From Asticcacaulis sp. AC466 (GTDB lineage: Bacteria; Pseudomonadota; Alphaproteobacteria; Caulobacterales; Caulobacteraceae): DNA of 41,134 bases. The notes beneath the pieces were generated by a model. It was not told the origin of the DNA and made no database searches. It saw only the letters and a program-made list of their open reading frames with translations. Positions 7,957-16,496 of the stretch are shown here, in pieces. Position 1 is the stretch's first letter; each line of letters begins with the position of its first letter. Location: NCBI RefSeq assembly GCF_000495815.1, contig NZ_AWGE01000029.1, positions 1 through 41,134 on the forward strand, given 5' to 3'. The translations under genes were made by a program, and so were the position numbers.

Positions 7957-9465
7957 ATGGCCGCTGAGCCCATCAAGACCATCGTCATTCTGGGCGGCGG
8001 CACCGCCGGGTGGCTGAGTGCGACCTTCCTCAACCGCATTTTGGGGGACACGGTCGACATCACCCTGATCGAATCAGACGATATCGGCACGGTGGGCGTG
8101 GGCGAAGCTACCATTCCGCCGCTCGTCAATCTTCTGGTCTTTCTCGGTCTCGACGAGCGCGAGGTCATGAAGGCGGTTCAGGGCACTTACAAGCTTGGTA
8201 TCGAATTCATCGACTGGTACGAAAAGGGCGAGGCCTACAGCCATGCCTTCGGTGCGCCGGGCAATCCGCTGGGCGTCCTGCCCTTCCATCAGTACTGGCT
8301 ACGTCAACGGATGCGCGGCAAGGGCGGCAGCCTGTGGGATTACAGCCTGAACCACATGGCCGCCAAGGCCAACCGCTTTACCCATATGAAGACCATCCCC
8401 AATACGCCGAACATGGAGGGCATGAATTACGCCCTGCATTTCGACGCAGGCCTGCTAGCCAGGTATCTGCGTGGACATTGCGAGGCGCAAGGCGTCACGC
8501 GTCGTGAAGGCAAGGTGGCCGGGGTCAATCTGCGCGCCAAAGACGGCTTTATTGAAAGTCTGCGCCTTGAAGGCGGAGAGACTGTGGGCGGTGATTTCTT
8601 CCTCGACTGTTCAGGCTTCCAGGGCGTGCTGATCGAAGGGGCGTTGAAGGCCGGCTATGAGGATTGGACGCGCTGGTTGCCGTGCGATCGCGCCTTGGCC
8701 GTGCCGTGCGCATCGGCCGGACCGCTCAAACCCTATACTCAGGCACGCGCCCATACCGCCGGGTGGCAATGGCGCATTCCCTTGCAGCATCGCACCGGCA
8801 ATGGCCATGTCTTTTCGAGCGCCTTCATGGAGACCGACGAGGCGGCCAAGATCCTGCTTGCCAATCTGGACGGCGAGCCGCTGGCCGAGCCGCGCCTGCT
8901 CAAATTTACAACGGGGCGGCGGCGCAAGACCTGGGTCAAGAACTGCGTGGCCCTGGGACTGGCCTCGGGCTTTATGGAACCGCTGGAATCGACCAGCATA
9001 CATCTGGTCCAGACCGCCTTGCAGCGCCTTGCGCATATGTTCCCGGATAAGGGTTTCAACCCCATCGAGATCGCGGAATATAACCGCAAAACCCAGCGCG
9101 AATACGAATTGATTCGCGACTTTCTGGTCCTGCATTACACTGCCACCCAGCGTGCCGACAGCCCGTTCTGGAATCACTGCCGCACCATGGATGTGCCGGA
9201 CAGTCTGAACGGCAAGGTCGATTTCTTCCGCCAGCATGGCCGCGTCATTGTCGAGGAGGACGACCTGTTCAAAGAGGCCAATTGGGTACAGGTGCTGATC
9301 GGTCAGGGTGTCATGCCGGAAAGTTGTTCGCCATTGACCCTGAATGTGCCGGAAAAGAAGCTGGACGACTATTTCCAGCATATCCGCCAGATTTACGAGA
9401 CCACGGTCATGAAGACACCGTCTCATGCCCAGTACATCGCCTATCATTGCCAGGCGGAAACGTGA
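7957..9465 (+). CDS. Flavin-dependent tryptophan halogenase family protein
   Basis: The 502-residue protein has the FAD-binding ILGGGTAGW (11-19), the GEATIPPL motif (49-56), the W270-x-W272-x-I-P signature and FMEPLESTSIHL with Glu344. Lys79 in GTYKLGIEF falls at the position of the catalytic Lys79 of PrnA, and Glu344 corresponds to PrnA Glu346. It therefore keeps the residues used by true halogenases to form and direct hypohalous acid. Relatives are common beside TonB receptors in Caulobacterales and Xanthomonadales, where the natural substrate is not known. No biosynthetic gene or flavin reductase is next to it. The start has a GGGGA element about eight bases upstream. Tryptophan as substrate should not be assumed. 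Confidence 0.9.
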   Translation: MAAEPIKTIVILGGGTAGWLSATFLNRILGDTVDITLIESDDIGTVGVGEATIPPLVNLLVFLGLDEREVMKAVQGTYKLGIEFIDWYEKGEAYSHAFGAPGNPLGVLPFHQYWLRQRMRGKGGSLWDYSLNHMAAKANRFTHMKTIPNTPNMEGMNYALHFDAGLLARYLRGHCEAQGVTRREGKVAGVNLRAKDGFIESLRLEGGETVGGDFFLDCSGFQGVLIEGALKAGYEDWTRWLPCDRALAVPCASAGPLKPYTQARAHTAGWQWRIPLQHRTGNGHVFSSAFMETDEAAKILLANLDGEPLAEPRLLKFTTGRRRKTWVKNCVALGLASGFMEPLESTSIHLVQTALQRLAHMFPDKGFNPIEIAEYNRKTQREYELIRDFLVLHYTATQRADSPFWNHCRTMDVPDSLNGKVDFFRQHGRVIVEEDDLFKEANWVQVLIGQGVMPESCSPLTLNVPEKKLDDYFQHIRQIYETTVMKTPSHAQYIAYHCQAET

Positions 9466-9475
9466 TCTGCGGTAG

Positions 9476-10324
9476 TTAGAGGTTTGCCGCCAGCCAGGCT
9501 TGTGTGTCGGCCAATAGAGGCGCCTTGCGACGGAAGGGCACCGAGTAGACGGCGGCCGTATCCTGGTGGCTCAGGCCGTCATACACCTTCAAGGTCACAT
9601 CCGTGCCAGCGGCCTTCAGGCGCGCATCGAGATTGACGGCATTGCGCAGGCCCACCACCTGGTCCGCCCGGCTTTGCAGCAGCAGGAATTTTGTGTCGAG
9701 TTTACGGGCATAGGTGACCGGCTGTGTTTCGGCGGGACGGGGCCATTTACCGAAAGCATCGATAGATGACGCAACGTCAAACGGATAGAAGTCATAAGGA
9801 CCGGCAATGCCGACGCAGACCTTTAATGGCGACGGATTGCCGAGATAGCGGGCATCCAGGGCCATCATGACCGCCGCATAGGCGCCGGCAGAATGACCCG
9901 CCACCCCCAGGCGGCTGGCGTCGCCTCCATATTCGCCAGCATGGGCGATGACGTGCTTTATGGCACGGGCGTTGTCTTCGAGAAAGACCGGGTAGACGAC
10001 CTGCGGCACCAGTCGATAGTCGGGTATTGCCACGACATAGCCGAGAGCCGCCAGCGCATGCCCCATCCATGTATAGTCGGCCTTCGATCCTGAATTCCAC
10101 CCGCCGCCATAGAAGAAGACCAGCACCGGCAGGTCCGTGCTGGCGCCTTTCGGGGCGTAAACGTCATAGGTTTGGCGGGTCTCTTCACCAAACCGGACAT
10201 CGCGCGCCACGCGCCGGGCCTCATCCTTGGGCGTGAAGGTATTGAACAGGGTGAGGGTATTGCAGGCGGCCAGCAGCGGCGCCAATCCGACAAGGCCAAG
10301 CAGGGAGCGTTTCGGCACAGTCAC
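9476..10324 (-). CDS. Alpha/beta-hydrolase (BD-FAE/carboxylesterase-like) lipoprotein
   Basis: The 282-residue product begins with a lipoprotein signal, LLAAC with Cys21, so it is probably anchored in a membrane facing the periplasm. The fold is an alpha/beta hydrolase: oxyanion segment YGGGW (72-76), nucleophile Ser145 in GHSAG, Asp221 in SRADQV and His253 in GLSHQ form a complete triad. This resembles esterases that remove acetyl or feruloyl groups, or short-chain acyl esters. The start codon is GTG at 10324 with only a weak ribosome site. The gene converges with the halogenase gene (10 bases between stops) and follows DUF1365 by 78 bases, so it may be co-transcribed with it. The substrate is unknown. 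Confidence 0.85.
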   Translation of the reverse strand: MTVPKRSLLGLVGLAPLLAACNTLTLFNTFTPKDEARRVARDVRFGEETRQTYDVYAPKGASTDLPVLVFFYGGGWNSGSKADYTWMGHALAALGYVVAIPDYRLVPQVVYPVFLEDNARAIKHVIAHAGEYGGDASRLGVAGHSAGAYAAVMMALDARYLGNPSPLKVCVGIAGPYDFYPFDVASSIDAFGKWPRPAETQPVTYARKLDTKFLLLQSRADQVVGLRNAVNLDARLKAAGTDVTLKVYDGLSHQDTAAVYSVPFRRKAPLLADTQAWLAANL

Positions 10325-10402
10325 GGTCTCAAAATCTCAGAATAGGCAGCAGAAAATCAAAAATCACTAAGCACTTCCCGCCGGTTGGGCCACAAAAAGG
10401 CG

Positions 10403-11197
10403 CTAAATCTCCACGGAGATTTGCGAGCGTTCCGTCGGTGGTTTTGGTTTCAGTCGAAGCCCCTTGGCGAACAGCAGAAGGGCCTCCCAGTGGATGCCGA
10501 TTACCACACCCAGCGTCATCAACGGCATGGCGAAGAACAGCCATAACAGGGTCCGGTCACACAAGGGTTCGCGTTTGGCGGTGAAGCCGGCAAAGAGCAT
10601 AGGTGTGCCGTCCTGTTTCAAGTCGATCTTCAATGCGAAGGTCTCCGCCGGTGCGATCAGGTCGAAATCGTACGCCATATCCATGTCCATAAAGGGAGAG
10701 ACGTGGAGACGTTTGTCGCTGGCCTGGGTAACGCGCCGGCCCGTCTGTCGCACCGGCAGGACATAGGAATGACGGTCGCCGAAGGTATTGTTGACTTCGT
10801 AGACGATTGCCCGCATTGCGCCATCGGGCTTCTGCACGAAATAGAGGCTTATCGGGTTGAAAACGAAGCCCAGCATACGCGGCATGGCGAGCAGAAACAG
10901 CCGGTCGCCGGCCTCATACAGGCCGTGGCCGGTCAGGAGGGCTACCATACGATCTTTTAACGACGCCGTCCCGGCGCGCGCCTTGTCCGGGCCGTGGTCG
11001 CGATCGTAGAAGCCGAACAGGTTGAAACGGTTGCGTGAGAAGAAGCGGGTGGTCACCGGCGCATCCAGGTCAATCAGAACCTGAAAAATCCGATAGCTCA
11101 GGCGGTGCGGTTTCGGCGCGAAGCGCTGGTGGACGACCTCGCCCCGGTAAAGCGCGGTGTGCAGGGCGGGCGGTGATTGCGTCGGTGCGGCGGCCAT
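10403..11197 (-). CDS. DUF1365 family protein
   Basis: The 264-residue protein carries the DUF1365 pattern: LYRGEVVHQRFAPKPHRLSYRIF near the N-terminus, FNLFGFYDRDHG, and FVFNPISLYFVQKP with EVNNTFGDRHSYVL. A hydrophobic stretch near residues 220-240 suggests membrane association. It begins six bases after the amine-oxidase stop codon, so the two are one transcript. In Rhodobacter sphaeroides a flavin amine oxidase and a DUF1365-type protein belong to the RpoE-ChrR regulon and have been tied to unusual (furan or methylated) fatty acids. That role is transferred here by gene order, not shown. The biochemical activity of DUF1365 itself is not something the sequence reveals. Confidence 0.88.
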   Translation of the reverse strand: MAAAPTQSPPALHTALYRGEVVHQRFAPKPHRLSYRIFQVLIDLDAPVTTRFFSRNRFNLFGFYDRDHGPDKARAGTASLKDRMVALLTGHGLYEAGDRLFLLAMPRMLGFVFNPISLYFVQKPDGAMRAIVYEVNNTFGDRHSYVLPVRQTGRRVTQASDKRLHVSPFMDMDMAYDFDLIAPAETFALKIDLKQDGTPMLFAGFTAKREPLCDRTLLWLFFAMPLMTLGVVIGIHWEALLLFAKGLRLKPKPPTERSQISVEI

Positions 11198-11203
11198 GAC
11201 GGA

Positions 11204-12562
11204 TTACTCGGCCGCCATCGGCAGGACGTCATTTGCCCAGGGGTTATAGCGAATACGGCTTTGCGACCAGTCGAAATCCCACGGCCGTCGCTCGCCGGTA
11301 ATGCCTTCCGCGACCGCCAGGCCCGATTGCAGGCCGTCTTCGTGAAACCCAGACCCGAAATAGGCGCCGCAGAACCAGGCGCGGTTTTGGCCTTGCAGGT
11401 CGCCCAGCCGGTCCTGGGCCGCGATGGCCGCTACGTCGAACAAGGGGTGCTCGAACACGATCCGCTTGATGACCTTATCTGGATCAACCGCGTGGGTTGG
11501 ATTGAGGGTGACAAAATAGTTCGGTGCGTCCTTCAGGACCTGCAAGAGATTCATCCAGTAGGTGACGCACAGCTGTTGCTCGTCCGAGGCATCCTTTTCA
11601 CCCAGATAGTTCCAGCTCGACCACGCGCGGCGGCGTTGCGGCATGAAAGCCGTATCGGTGTGCAGAACCACCTCGTTGCGGGTGTAGGTGAAAGCGCCAA
11701 GCGTGCGACGTTCCGCCGGACTGGCGTCCAGCATCTTAAGCGTGGTGTCGGCGTGCGTGGCGAACACGACCTGATCGAAACGACGGGCGACGCCATGTTG
11801 GTCGGTTAAGGTGACGCCTTCACTATCGCGCGATACCGACCGAATGGCTGTGCCGGTGTGTATTTTGTCGGCAAATTCGGGCGTCAGCTTTTTGAGATAG
11901 GCCTGAGCGCCGCCCACGACGCTACGCCACAGGATGCGATCCATGATCTGCAACAGGCCATGGTTTTCAAAAAAGGCGATGAAGGCGCGAAACGGGTAGT
12001 CCATGATCTGACGCGCCGAGGTAGACCAGATGGCCGCCGCCTGCGGCAGCAGGTGATCGTCGATAAAGGCGCGGCCGTAATTGCGATCCTTCAGATAGTC
12101 GCCGAGGCGATAGTTTTCCCGCGCCCGGGCCGCCAGGTCCTTCGGCGCTTCGCGATAAAAGCGGACGATATCGAGCAGAAGGGATAGAAAGCGGGGACGG
12201 AACAGGTTGCGCGTCTGGGCGAACAGGCCGCGCAGACCCAGGCTGGAATATTCCAGGCGCCCCTTGTCTACGGATACGCCGAACGACATGTCCGAAAGCT
12301 GATGTTCGACGTCCAGATGCTTGAACAGCTGAACAAGGTTGGGATAGCAGGGTGCGTTGAAGACGATGAAGCCCATATCGATCCACACGGGCGCCTCGGC
12401 CGTGCCGACATTGACGCTGTGGCTGTGACCGCCGACCTCTGCCTCGCTTTCGAATACGGTGATGTCGCAGCTCTTGTTCAGCATCCAGGCCGCCGACAGG
12501 CCGGCAATGCCGGTGCCGATGATGGCAATGCGTTGCCGCTTGGAAGAGGACCGATCAAACAT
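11204..12562 (-). CDS. FAD-dependent amine-oxidase-like oxidoreductase
   Basis: The 452-residue protein starts with a Rossmann FAD motif (IAIIGTGIAGLSAAWML, with G16, G18 and G21) followed by VFESEAEVGGHSHSV. It ends with the second FAD contact region (WFCGAYFGSGFHEDGLQSGLAVAE). This is the NAD(P)/FAD-binding amine oxidase family that recurs with DUF1365 and CFA-type methyltransferases. In Rhodobacter a protein of this kind acts on membrane fatty-acyl chains (a desaturase-type step towards furan fatty acids); applying that here is inference. It is the first gene of a leftward operon. Its promoter region, shared divergently with the sigma factor gene, has a TGATCC-N17-GTAGAT element. Confidence 0.88.
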   Translation of the reverse strand: MFDRSSSKRQRIAIIGTGIAGLSAAWMLNKSCDITVFESEAEVGGHSHSVNVGTAEAPVWIDMGFIVFNAPCYPNLVQLFKHLDVEHQLSDMSFGVSVDKGRLEYSSLGLRGLFAQTRNLFRPRFLSLLLDIVRFYREAPKDLAARARENYRLGDYLKDRNYGRAFIDDHLLPQAAAIWSTSARQIMDYPFRAFIAFFENHGLLQIMDRILWRSVVGGAQAYLKKLTPEFADKIHTGTAIRSVSRDSEGVTLTDQHGVARRFDQVVFATHADTTLKMLDASPAERRTLGAFTYTRNEVVLHTDTAFMPQRRRAWSSWNYLGEKDASDEQQLCVTYWMNLLQVLKDAPNYFVTLNPTHAVDPDKVIKRIVFEHPLFDVAAIAAQDRLGDLQGQNRAWFCGAYFGSGFHEDGLQSGLAVAEGITGERRPWDFDWSQSRIRYNPWANDVLPMAAE

Positions 12563-12594
12563 ATACGACTCGCTGTGTATTGGGGTTACCGAAC

Positions 12595-12623
12595 ATCTAC
12601 GCGATGCGGGGCCTCCTGGATCA
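12595..12623 (-). promoter_or_regulatory. ECF-sigma (RpoE/ChrR-type) promoter for amine oxidase operon
   Basis: On the minus strand TGATCC (12623-12618) is followed after 17 bases by GTAGAT (12600-12595), about 33 bases before the amine-oxidase start. TGATCC is the known -35 element of Rhodobacter RpoE-type sigma factors. The divergent sigma gene carries the same arrangement. Confidence 0.65.
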
Positions 12624-12669
12624 CAACCGTAATAAAGGCACGGTATTTGTCCCCTTTTTTGTGCGGGAG

Positions 12670-12698
12670 TGATCCGCCGCTCTGTCGAAGGCGTACAT
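12670..12698 (+). promoter_or_regulatory. ECF-sigma (RpoE/ChrR-type) autoregulatory promoter
   Basis: TGATCC (12670-12675), 17 bases, then GTACAT (12693-12698). It matches the divergent element in both hexamers and spacing and lies just before the sigma factor gene, implying positive autoregulation. Confidence 0.65.
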
Positions 12699-12726
12699 CA
12701 TTCATAAATTCGCTTCTGGCTTTAAA

Positions 12727-13347
12727 ATGCACTTTGACCGCACACTGACAATCGGGTCTTCTGTCCGCATGACACCATCGGATCCAGCAGACGCCGCCGC
12801 GACCCCGGAAATGCTCATTGTGCGCATTGCCGAAACGAAGGATCGCGCCGCCTATGCAGCCCTCTTCACGCGTTTTGCCCCAAAGGTGAAAGCCTTCGTC
12901 ATGGGCCAGGGCCTGACCGCCCAGGAGGCTGAGGATCTGGCGCAGGATGCGCTGCTCAATGTCTGGCGAAAGGCGCATCTCTTCGATCCGTCAAAGGCGT
13001 CGGCTGTGACCTGGATTTACTCGATCGCCCGAAACATGCGCATCGACGCCGCCCGCAAGGCCAAGCGTGTTCGGGATCTGCCCGAGGACCTGTGGCAGGG
13101 TGACGGCGAACGCGCCGCCGACGACCAGCTGTGCGATGCGCAGACGGCCCGGTCGGTTGCGGCGCTGATGGACACCTTGCCCGTCGAACAAAAGACCATT
13201 CTGCGCCTGTCCTTCTATGAGGACCTGTCGCACGGCGATATCGCCAAAGCCCTTTCCATCCCCCTGGGGACCGTCAAATCCCGTCTGCGTCTGGCCATGA
13301 CCCGCCTGCGCATGGGGTTCGATACAGTATCAGGAGAACGCGTATGA
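12727..13347 (+). CDS. rpoE: ECF RNA polymerase sigma factor, RpoE of the ChrR-controlled group
   Basis: Up to 206 residues. Sigma region 2 is at about 40-110 (AYAALFTRFAPKVKAF, DLAQDALLNVWRKAHLF, TWIYSIARNMRIDAARK). Region 4 is at about 150-200 (LPVEQKTILRLSFYEDLSHGDIAKAL, LGTVKSRLRLAMTRLR). The start is uncertain: ATGs at 12727, 12769 and 12811 are in frame, and none has a strong ribosome site. 12769 or 12811 gives lengths nearer the family norm. The stop overlaps the ChrR start (ATGA), indicating translational coupling. Known relatives respond to singlet oxygen and organic peroxide when ChrR is inactivated. The promoter in front suggests autoregulation. Confidence 0.9.
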   Translation: MHFDRTLTIGSSVRMTPSDPADAAATPEMLIVRIAETKDRAAYAALFTRFAPKVKAFVMGQGLTAQEAEDLAQDALLNVWRKAHLFDPSKASAVTWIYSIARNMRIDAARKAKRVRDLPEDLWQGDGERAADDQLCDAQTARSVAALMDTLPVEQKTILRLSFYEDLSHGDIAKALSIPLGTVKSRLRLAMTRLRMGFDTVSGERV

Positions 13348-14006
13348 GTACCGCTCACCACCCCGACGAAGAGATGTTGTGGGATTACCACCGTGGCGCT
13401 TTGGCGCCCGGCATAGCCTTGGGCGTGCGTACCCATCTCGACATGTGCGCCCAGTGCCGGACCGATATGCGGGTGTTTTCCGCCGTTGGCGGCGCTTTGC
13501 TTGACGCGGCCGAGGGAATTGCGATGAGCGACAATGCGCTGGACCTGGCTCTGGCACGTATCGAGCGTCCCGAAGCGGACGTGGCGCCGGCGCGCCGCGA
13601 CATTCGTCAGCCGGCCTTTCTCAAGGGGTTCGAACTGCCTGACAGCCTGAAGCAGGTTCAGGTCAAGGACCGTTATTTTGTGGCACCAGGGGTATGGCTG
13701 GCGCCCATCGCTGTCGACCGGCCGGTCAAGGGGTCGAAAACCTATCTGATGTTCGTCAAGGCCGGGATGGCCATGCCGGAACACACACACCGGGGACGGG
13801 AAATAACCGTCATGCTGCAGGGCCATTACAAGGATCACAAGGGCGACTATCGTCGTGGCGATTTCGCCCAATGCGACGATAGCGATGACTGTCACATGCC
13901 GGCCATGCAAGGCGATGTCGATTGTCTGTGCCTGGTGGCTCAAGAAGCCGCGATAGTGCCTAAGACCTTGCTTGGGTGGCTGCTGAAACCCATTGCAAGG
14001 ATATGA
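13344..14006 (+). CDS. chrR: ChrR-family zinc anti-sigma factor with cupin domain
   Basis: The 220-residue protein has the zinc-binding anti-sigma domain at the N-terminus: His6, His31, Cys35 and Cys38 (HLDMCAQC). These are the positions recalled for the zinc ligands of Rhodobacter ChrR. A C-terminal cupin (about 105-200) carries His147, His149, Glu153 and His184, again matching the ChrR cupin metal site in spacing. The N-terminal domain holds the sigma factor inactive in the cytoplasm. The cupin domain is needed for release under singlet oxygen. It overlaps the sigma gene by four bases and is followed after four bases by the DUF2177 gene. Confidence 0.93.
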   Translation: MSTAHHPDEEMLWDYHRGALAPGIALGVRTHLDMCAQCRTDMRVFSAVGGALLDAAEGIAMSDNALDLALARIERPEADVAPARRDIRQPAFLKGFELPDSLKQVQVKDRYFVAPGVWLAPIAVDRPVKGSKTYLMFVKAGMAMPEHTHRGREITVMLQGHYKDHKGDYRRGDFAQCDDSDDCHMPAMQGDVDCLCLVAQEAAIVPKTLLGWLLKPIARI

Positions 14007-14010
14007 TCGA

Positions 14011-14436
14011 ATGAAAGCCTTCACAACCACCTACCTTATCGGCCTTGCTGTTCTGGCAGTGCTCGATTTCATCTGGCTCACCACCATGGGCAATTCGCTG
14101 TATAAGCCGGCCATGGGCAGCCTGATGCGCGCGCAGCCCAACATGATTCCCGCGGTGGCTTTTTATCTGCTGTATGTGTTCGGCCTGACATATCTGATCG
14201 TTTACCCCGCTCTGTTCGGCAATGCTGCCTTCTCCCTACTCGATCTGGCCTTTCGCGCCGCCCTCTTCGGGCTGATCGCCTATGCGACCTATAACCTGAC
14301 CTGTCTGTCAGTCATCAACGCCTGGCCCGTCAGCCTCAGCTTCATCGACATGGCCTGGGGGGCGGTGGTGACCCTGCTGACCGCCTGTGCGACGGCCTAT
14401 ATGGTCAAGGCGATTGGCATAGACCGTCTTAGGTAA
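14011..14436 (+). CDS. DUF2177 family membrane protein
   Basis: The 141-residue product has about four transmembrane helices. DFIWLTTMGNSLYKPAMGSLM, AFYLLYVFGLTYLIVYPAL, LFGLIAYATYNLTCLSVINAWP and the final AVVTLLTACATAYMV fit DUF2177. The ATG at 14011 is preferred over an upstream TTG at 13993 because AAGGA stands about ten bases before it. It starts four bases after chrR, so it is the third gene of the sigma operon and presumably part of the stress response. Function is unknown; membrane-lipid handling is a guess from its neighbours. Its stop codon abuts the stop of the converging mvaB gene with no spacer. Confidence 0.87.
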   Translation: MKAFTTTYLIGLAVLAVLDFIWLTTMGNSLYKPAMGSLMRAQPNMIPAVAFYLLYVFGLTYLIVYPALFGNAAFSLLDLAFRAALFGLIAYATYNLTCLSVINAWPVSLSFIDMAWGAVVTLLTACATAYMVKAIGIDRLR

Positions 14437-15333
14437 TCAGGCGCGGCTCATGGCATTGGCAACCTTGGATCGCGGCGTCCGGCCAAGCACGTCCGATATG
14501 AACCAGGCGGCCTCAACGATGGTGCGGATATCGACGCCCGTCGCTATGCCGAGGCCATTCAGCATGTACAATACGTCTTCGGTGGCGACATTTCCGCTGG
14601 CCCCCGGCGCATAGGGGCAACCGCCCAGGCCGCCGACCGAGGCATCCACGGTGGCGATGCCGTAGTCGAGAGACGTCAGTATATTGGCGAGGGCCTGACC
14701 GTAGGTGTCATGGAAATGCACAGCCAACCGGTCGCGTGGCACGCGCGCGGTTACGACATCCAGAAGGCGCGCGACATCGGCGGGCGTTCCCACACCGATA
14801 GTGTCGCCTAGCGAAATCTCATAACATCCCATGTCGAGCATCTGTTCGGCGACCGACGCCACCGCCTCCGGCGTGATCGGCCCTTCATAAGGGCAGGCGA
14901 TGACCGTCGAGACATAGCCGCGCACCCGCATGCCGTCGGACAGGGCGGCATCCGTGACGAAGCGAAACCGCGCCAAGCTTTCGGCGATCGAGCAGTTGAT
15001 GTTCTTTTGGCTAAAGGTTTCGGAGGCCGCGCCGAATATGGCCACGGTCCGCGCACCGGCGTCCTTGGCGGCTTCATAGCCTTGCAGATTGGGCGTGAGA
15101 ACCGGATAGTCCACACCGGCGGCGCGGGCGATGCCGGTCATCACCTCACGGGCGTCGGCCATTTGCGGCACCCATTTGGGCGATACGAAACTGGCGGCCT
15201 CGATATGGGTCAGGCCGCTTTTCGACAGCCGGTCGATCAGGGCGATCTTGTCTGCGGCGGAGACGATAGCCGTTTCTGCCTGAAGGCCGTCGCGCGGGCC
15301 AACCTCGTACAGGGTGACGTGGGACGGCCTCAC
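14437..15333 (-). CDS. mvaB: Hydroxymethylglutaryl-CoA lyase
   Basis: The 298-residue enzyme cleaves HMG-CoA to acetoacetate and acetyl-CoA, the last step of leucine breakdown. It has the TIM-barrel start [11 protein letters not shown] with the catalytic Arg-Asp pair, [13 protein letters not shown], the metal-binding HFHDTYGQ and the signature [20 protein letters not shown] with the active-site Cys. Length is typical. It is the last gene of the leftward operon and its start overlaps the end of ivd by four bases. In homologous acyl-CoA operons this gene is also called liuE. Confidence 0.94.
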   Translation of the reverse strand: MRPSHVTLYEVGPRDGLQAETAIVSAADKIALIDRLSKSGLTHIEAASFVSPKWVPQMADAREVMTGIARAAGVDYPVLTPNLQGYEAAKDAGARTVAIFGAASETFSQKNINCSIAESLARFRFVTDAALSDGMRVRGYVSTVIACPYEGPITPEAVASVAEQMLDMGCYEISLGDTIGVGTPADVARLLDVVTARVPRDRLAVHFHDTYGQALANILTSLDYGIATVDASVGGLGGCPYAPGASGNVATEDVLYMLNGLGIATGVDIRTIVEAAWFISDVLGRTPRSKVANAMSRA

Positions 15334-16496
15334 TTCGTTTCCTCAAACAGTTCACGGCCAATCAGCATACGGCGGATTTCCGATGTGCCGGCGCCGATCT
15401 CATACAGCTTGGCATCGCGCCATAGCCGCCCGACAGGGAAGTCGTTGGTATAGCCATTGCCACCCAGGCACTGGATGGCTTCGCCCGCCATCCATGTCGC
15501 CTTTTCGGCGGCGTAGAGGATGCAGCCCGCGGCGTCCTTGCGCGTGGTTTCCCCCCGGTCGCAGGCAGCCGCGACCGCGTAGACATAGGCGCGGCACGCC
15601 GCCCAGGTCGAATACATGTCGGCAATCTTGCCCTGCATCAGCTGGAAAGTGCCAATCGGCGCACCAAATTGTTCGCGCTCATGGATGTATGGGATCACGG
15701 CGTCGAGACAGGCGCGCATGATGCCGAGCGGCCCGCCGGACAGGACGACCCGTTCGTAATCGAGACCGGACATCAGCACCTGTACGCCGCGCCCTTCGAT
15801 GCCCAGCGCGTTTTCATACGGCACTTCGCAGTCCTCGAACACCAGCTCGCCGGTGTGGGAGCCGCGCATGCCCAGCTTGTCGAGTTTCTGGGCTACGGAA
15901 AAGCCCTTAAATCCTTTTTCGATCAGGAAGGCGGTCATGCCTTTCGAACCGGCATCCATATTTGTCTTGGCGTAGACGACGAGCGTATCGGCATCGGGGC
16001 CGTTGGTGATCCACATCTTGCTGCCGTTGAGCACAAACCGATCACCCCTGCGGTCGGCGCGCAGACGCATGGAAACGACGTCCGATCCCGCGCCGGTTTC
16101 CGACATGGCCAGGGCGCCGACATGGTCGCCGGAGATCAGTTTGGGCAGATAGCGCGCCTTCTGTTCGGCGGTGCCATTGCGCACGATCTGGTTGACGCAG
16201 AGGTTGGAATGGGCGCCGTAGGACAGACCGATGGAGGCGGAGGCGCGTGAGATTTCCTCCATGGCGATGGTATGGGCCAGATAGCCCATGTTCGCACCGC
16301 CGAAATCTTCCGGTGCCGTCAGGCCCAGCACGCCCATCTCACCCATCTTGCGCCACAGGTCCATCGGGAACTGATCATCGCGATCGGCGGCTTCGGCCAG
16401 GGGGGCGATTTCGACCCCGGCGAACCGGGCAACGCCTTCGCGCAGCGCGTCGATGTCGTCGCCGTGGCCGAATTGTAGGTGGGGAAAGTCGATCAT
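15330..16496 (-). CDS. ivd: Isovaleryl-CoA dehydrogenase
   Basis: The 388-residue flavoenzyme oxidises isovaleryl-CoA to 3-methylcrotonyl-CoA and passes electrons to ETF. The acyl-CoA dehydrogenase signatures [13 protein letters not shown] and [22 protein letters not shown] are present. The catalytic Glu248 lies in [13 protein letters not shown], the position that separates isovaleryl-CoA dehydrogenases from other family members. The start overlaps the mccA stop by four bases and the end overlaps mvaB by four bases, so translation is probably coupled. Also called liuA. Confidence 0.94.
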   Translation of the reverse strand: MIDFPHLQFGHGDDIDALREGVARFAGVEIAPLAEAADRDDQFPMDLWRKMGEMGVLGLTAPEDFGGANMGYLAHTIAMEEISRASASIGLSYGAHSNLCVNQIVRNGTAEQKARYLPKLISGDHVGALAMSETGAGSDVVSMRLRADRRGDRFVLNGSKMWITNGPDADTLVVYAKTNMDAGSKGMTAFLIEKGFKGFSVAQKLDKLGMRGSHTGELVFEDCEVPYENALGIEGRGVQVLMSGLDYERVVLSGGPLGIMRACLDAVIPYIHEREQFGAPIGTFQLMQGKIADMYSTWAACRAYVYAVAAACDRGETTRKDAAGCILYAAEKATWMAGEAIQCLGGNGYTNDFPVGRLWRDAKLYEIGAGTSEIRRMLIGRELFEETK

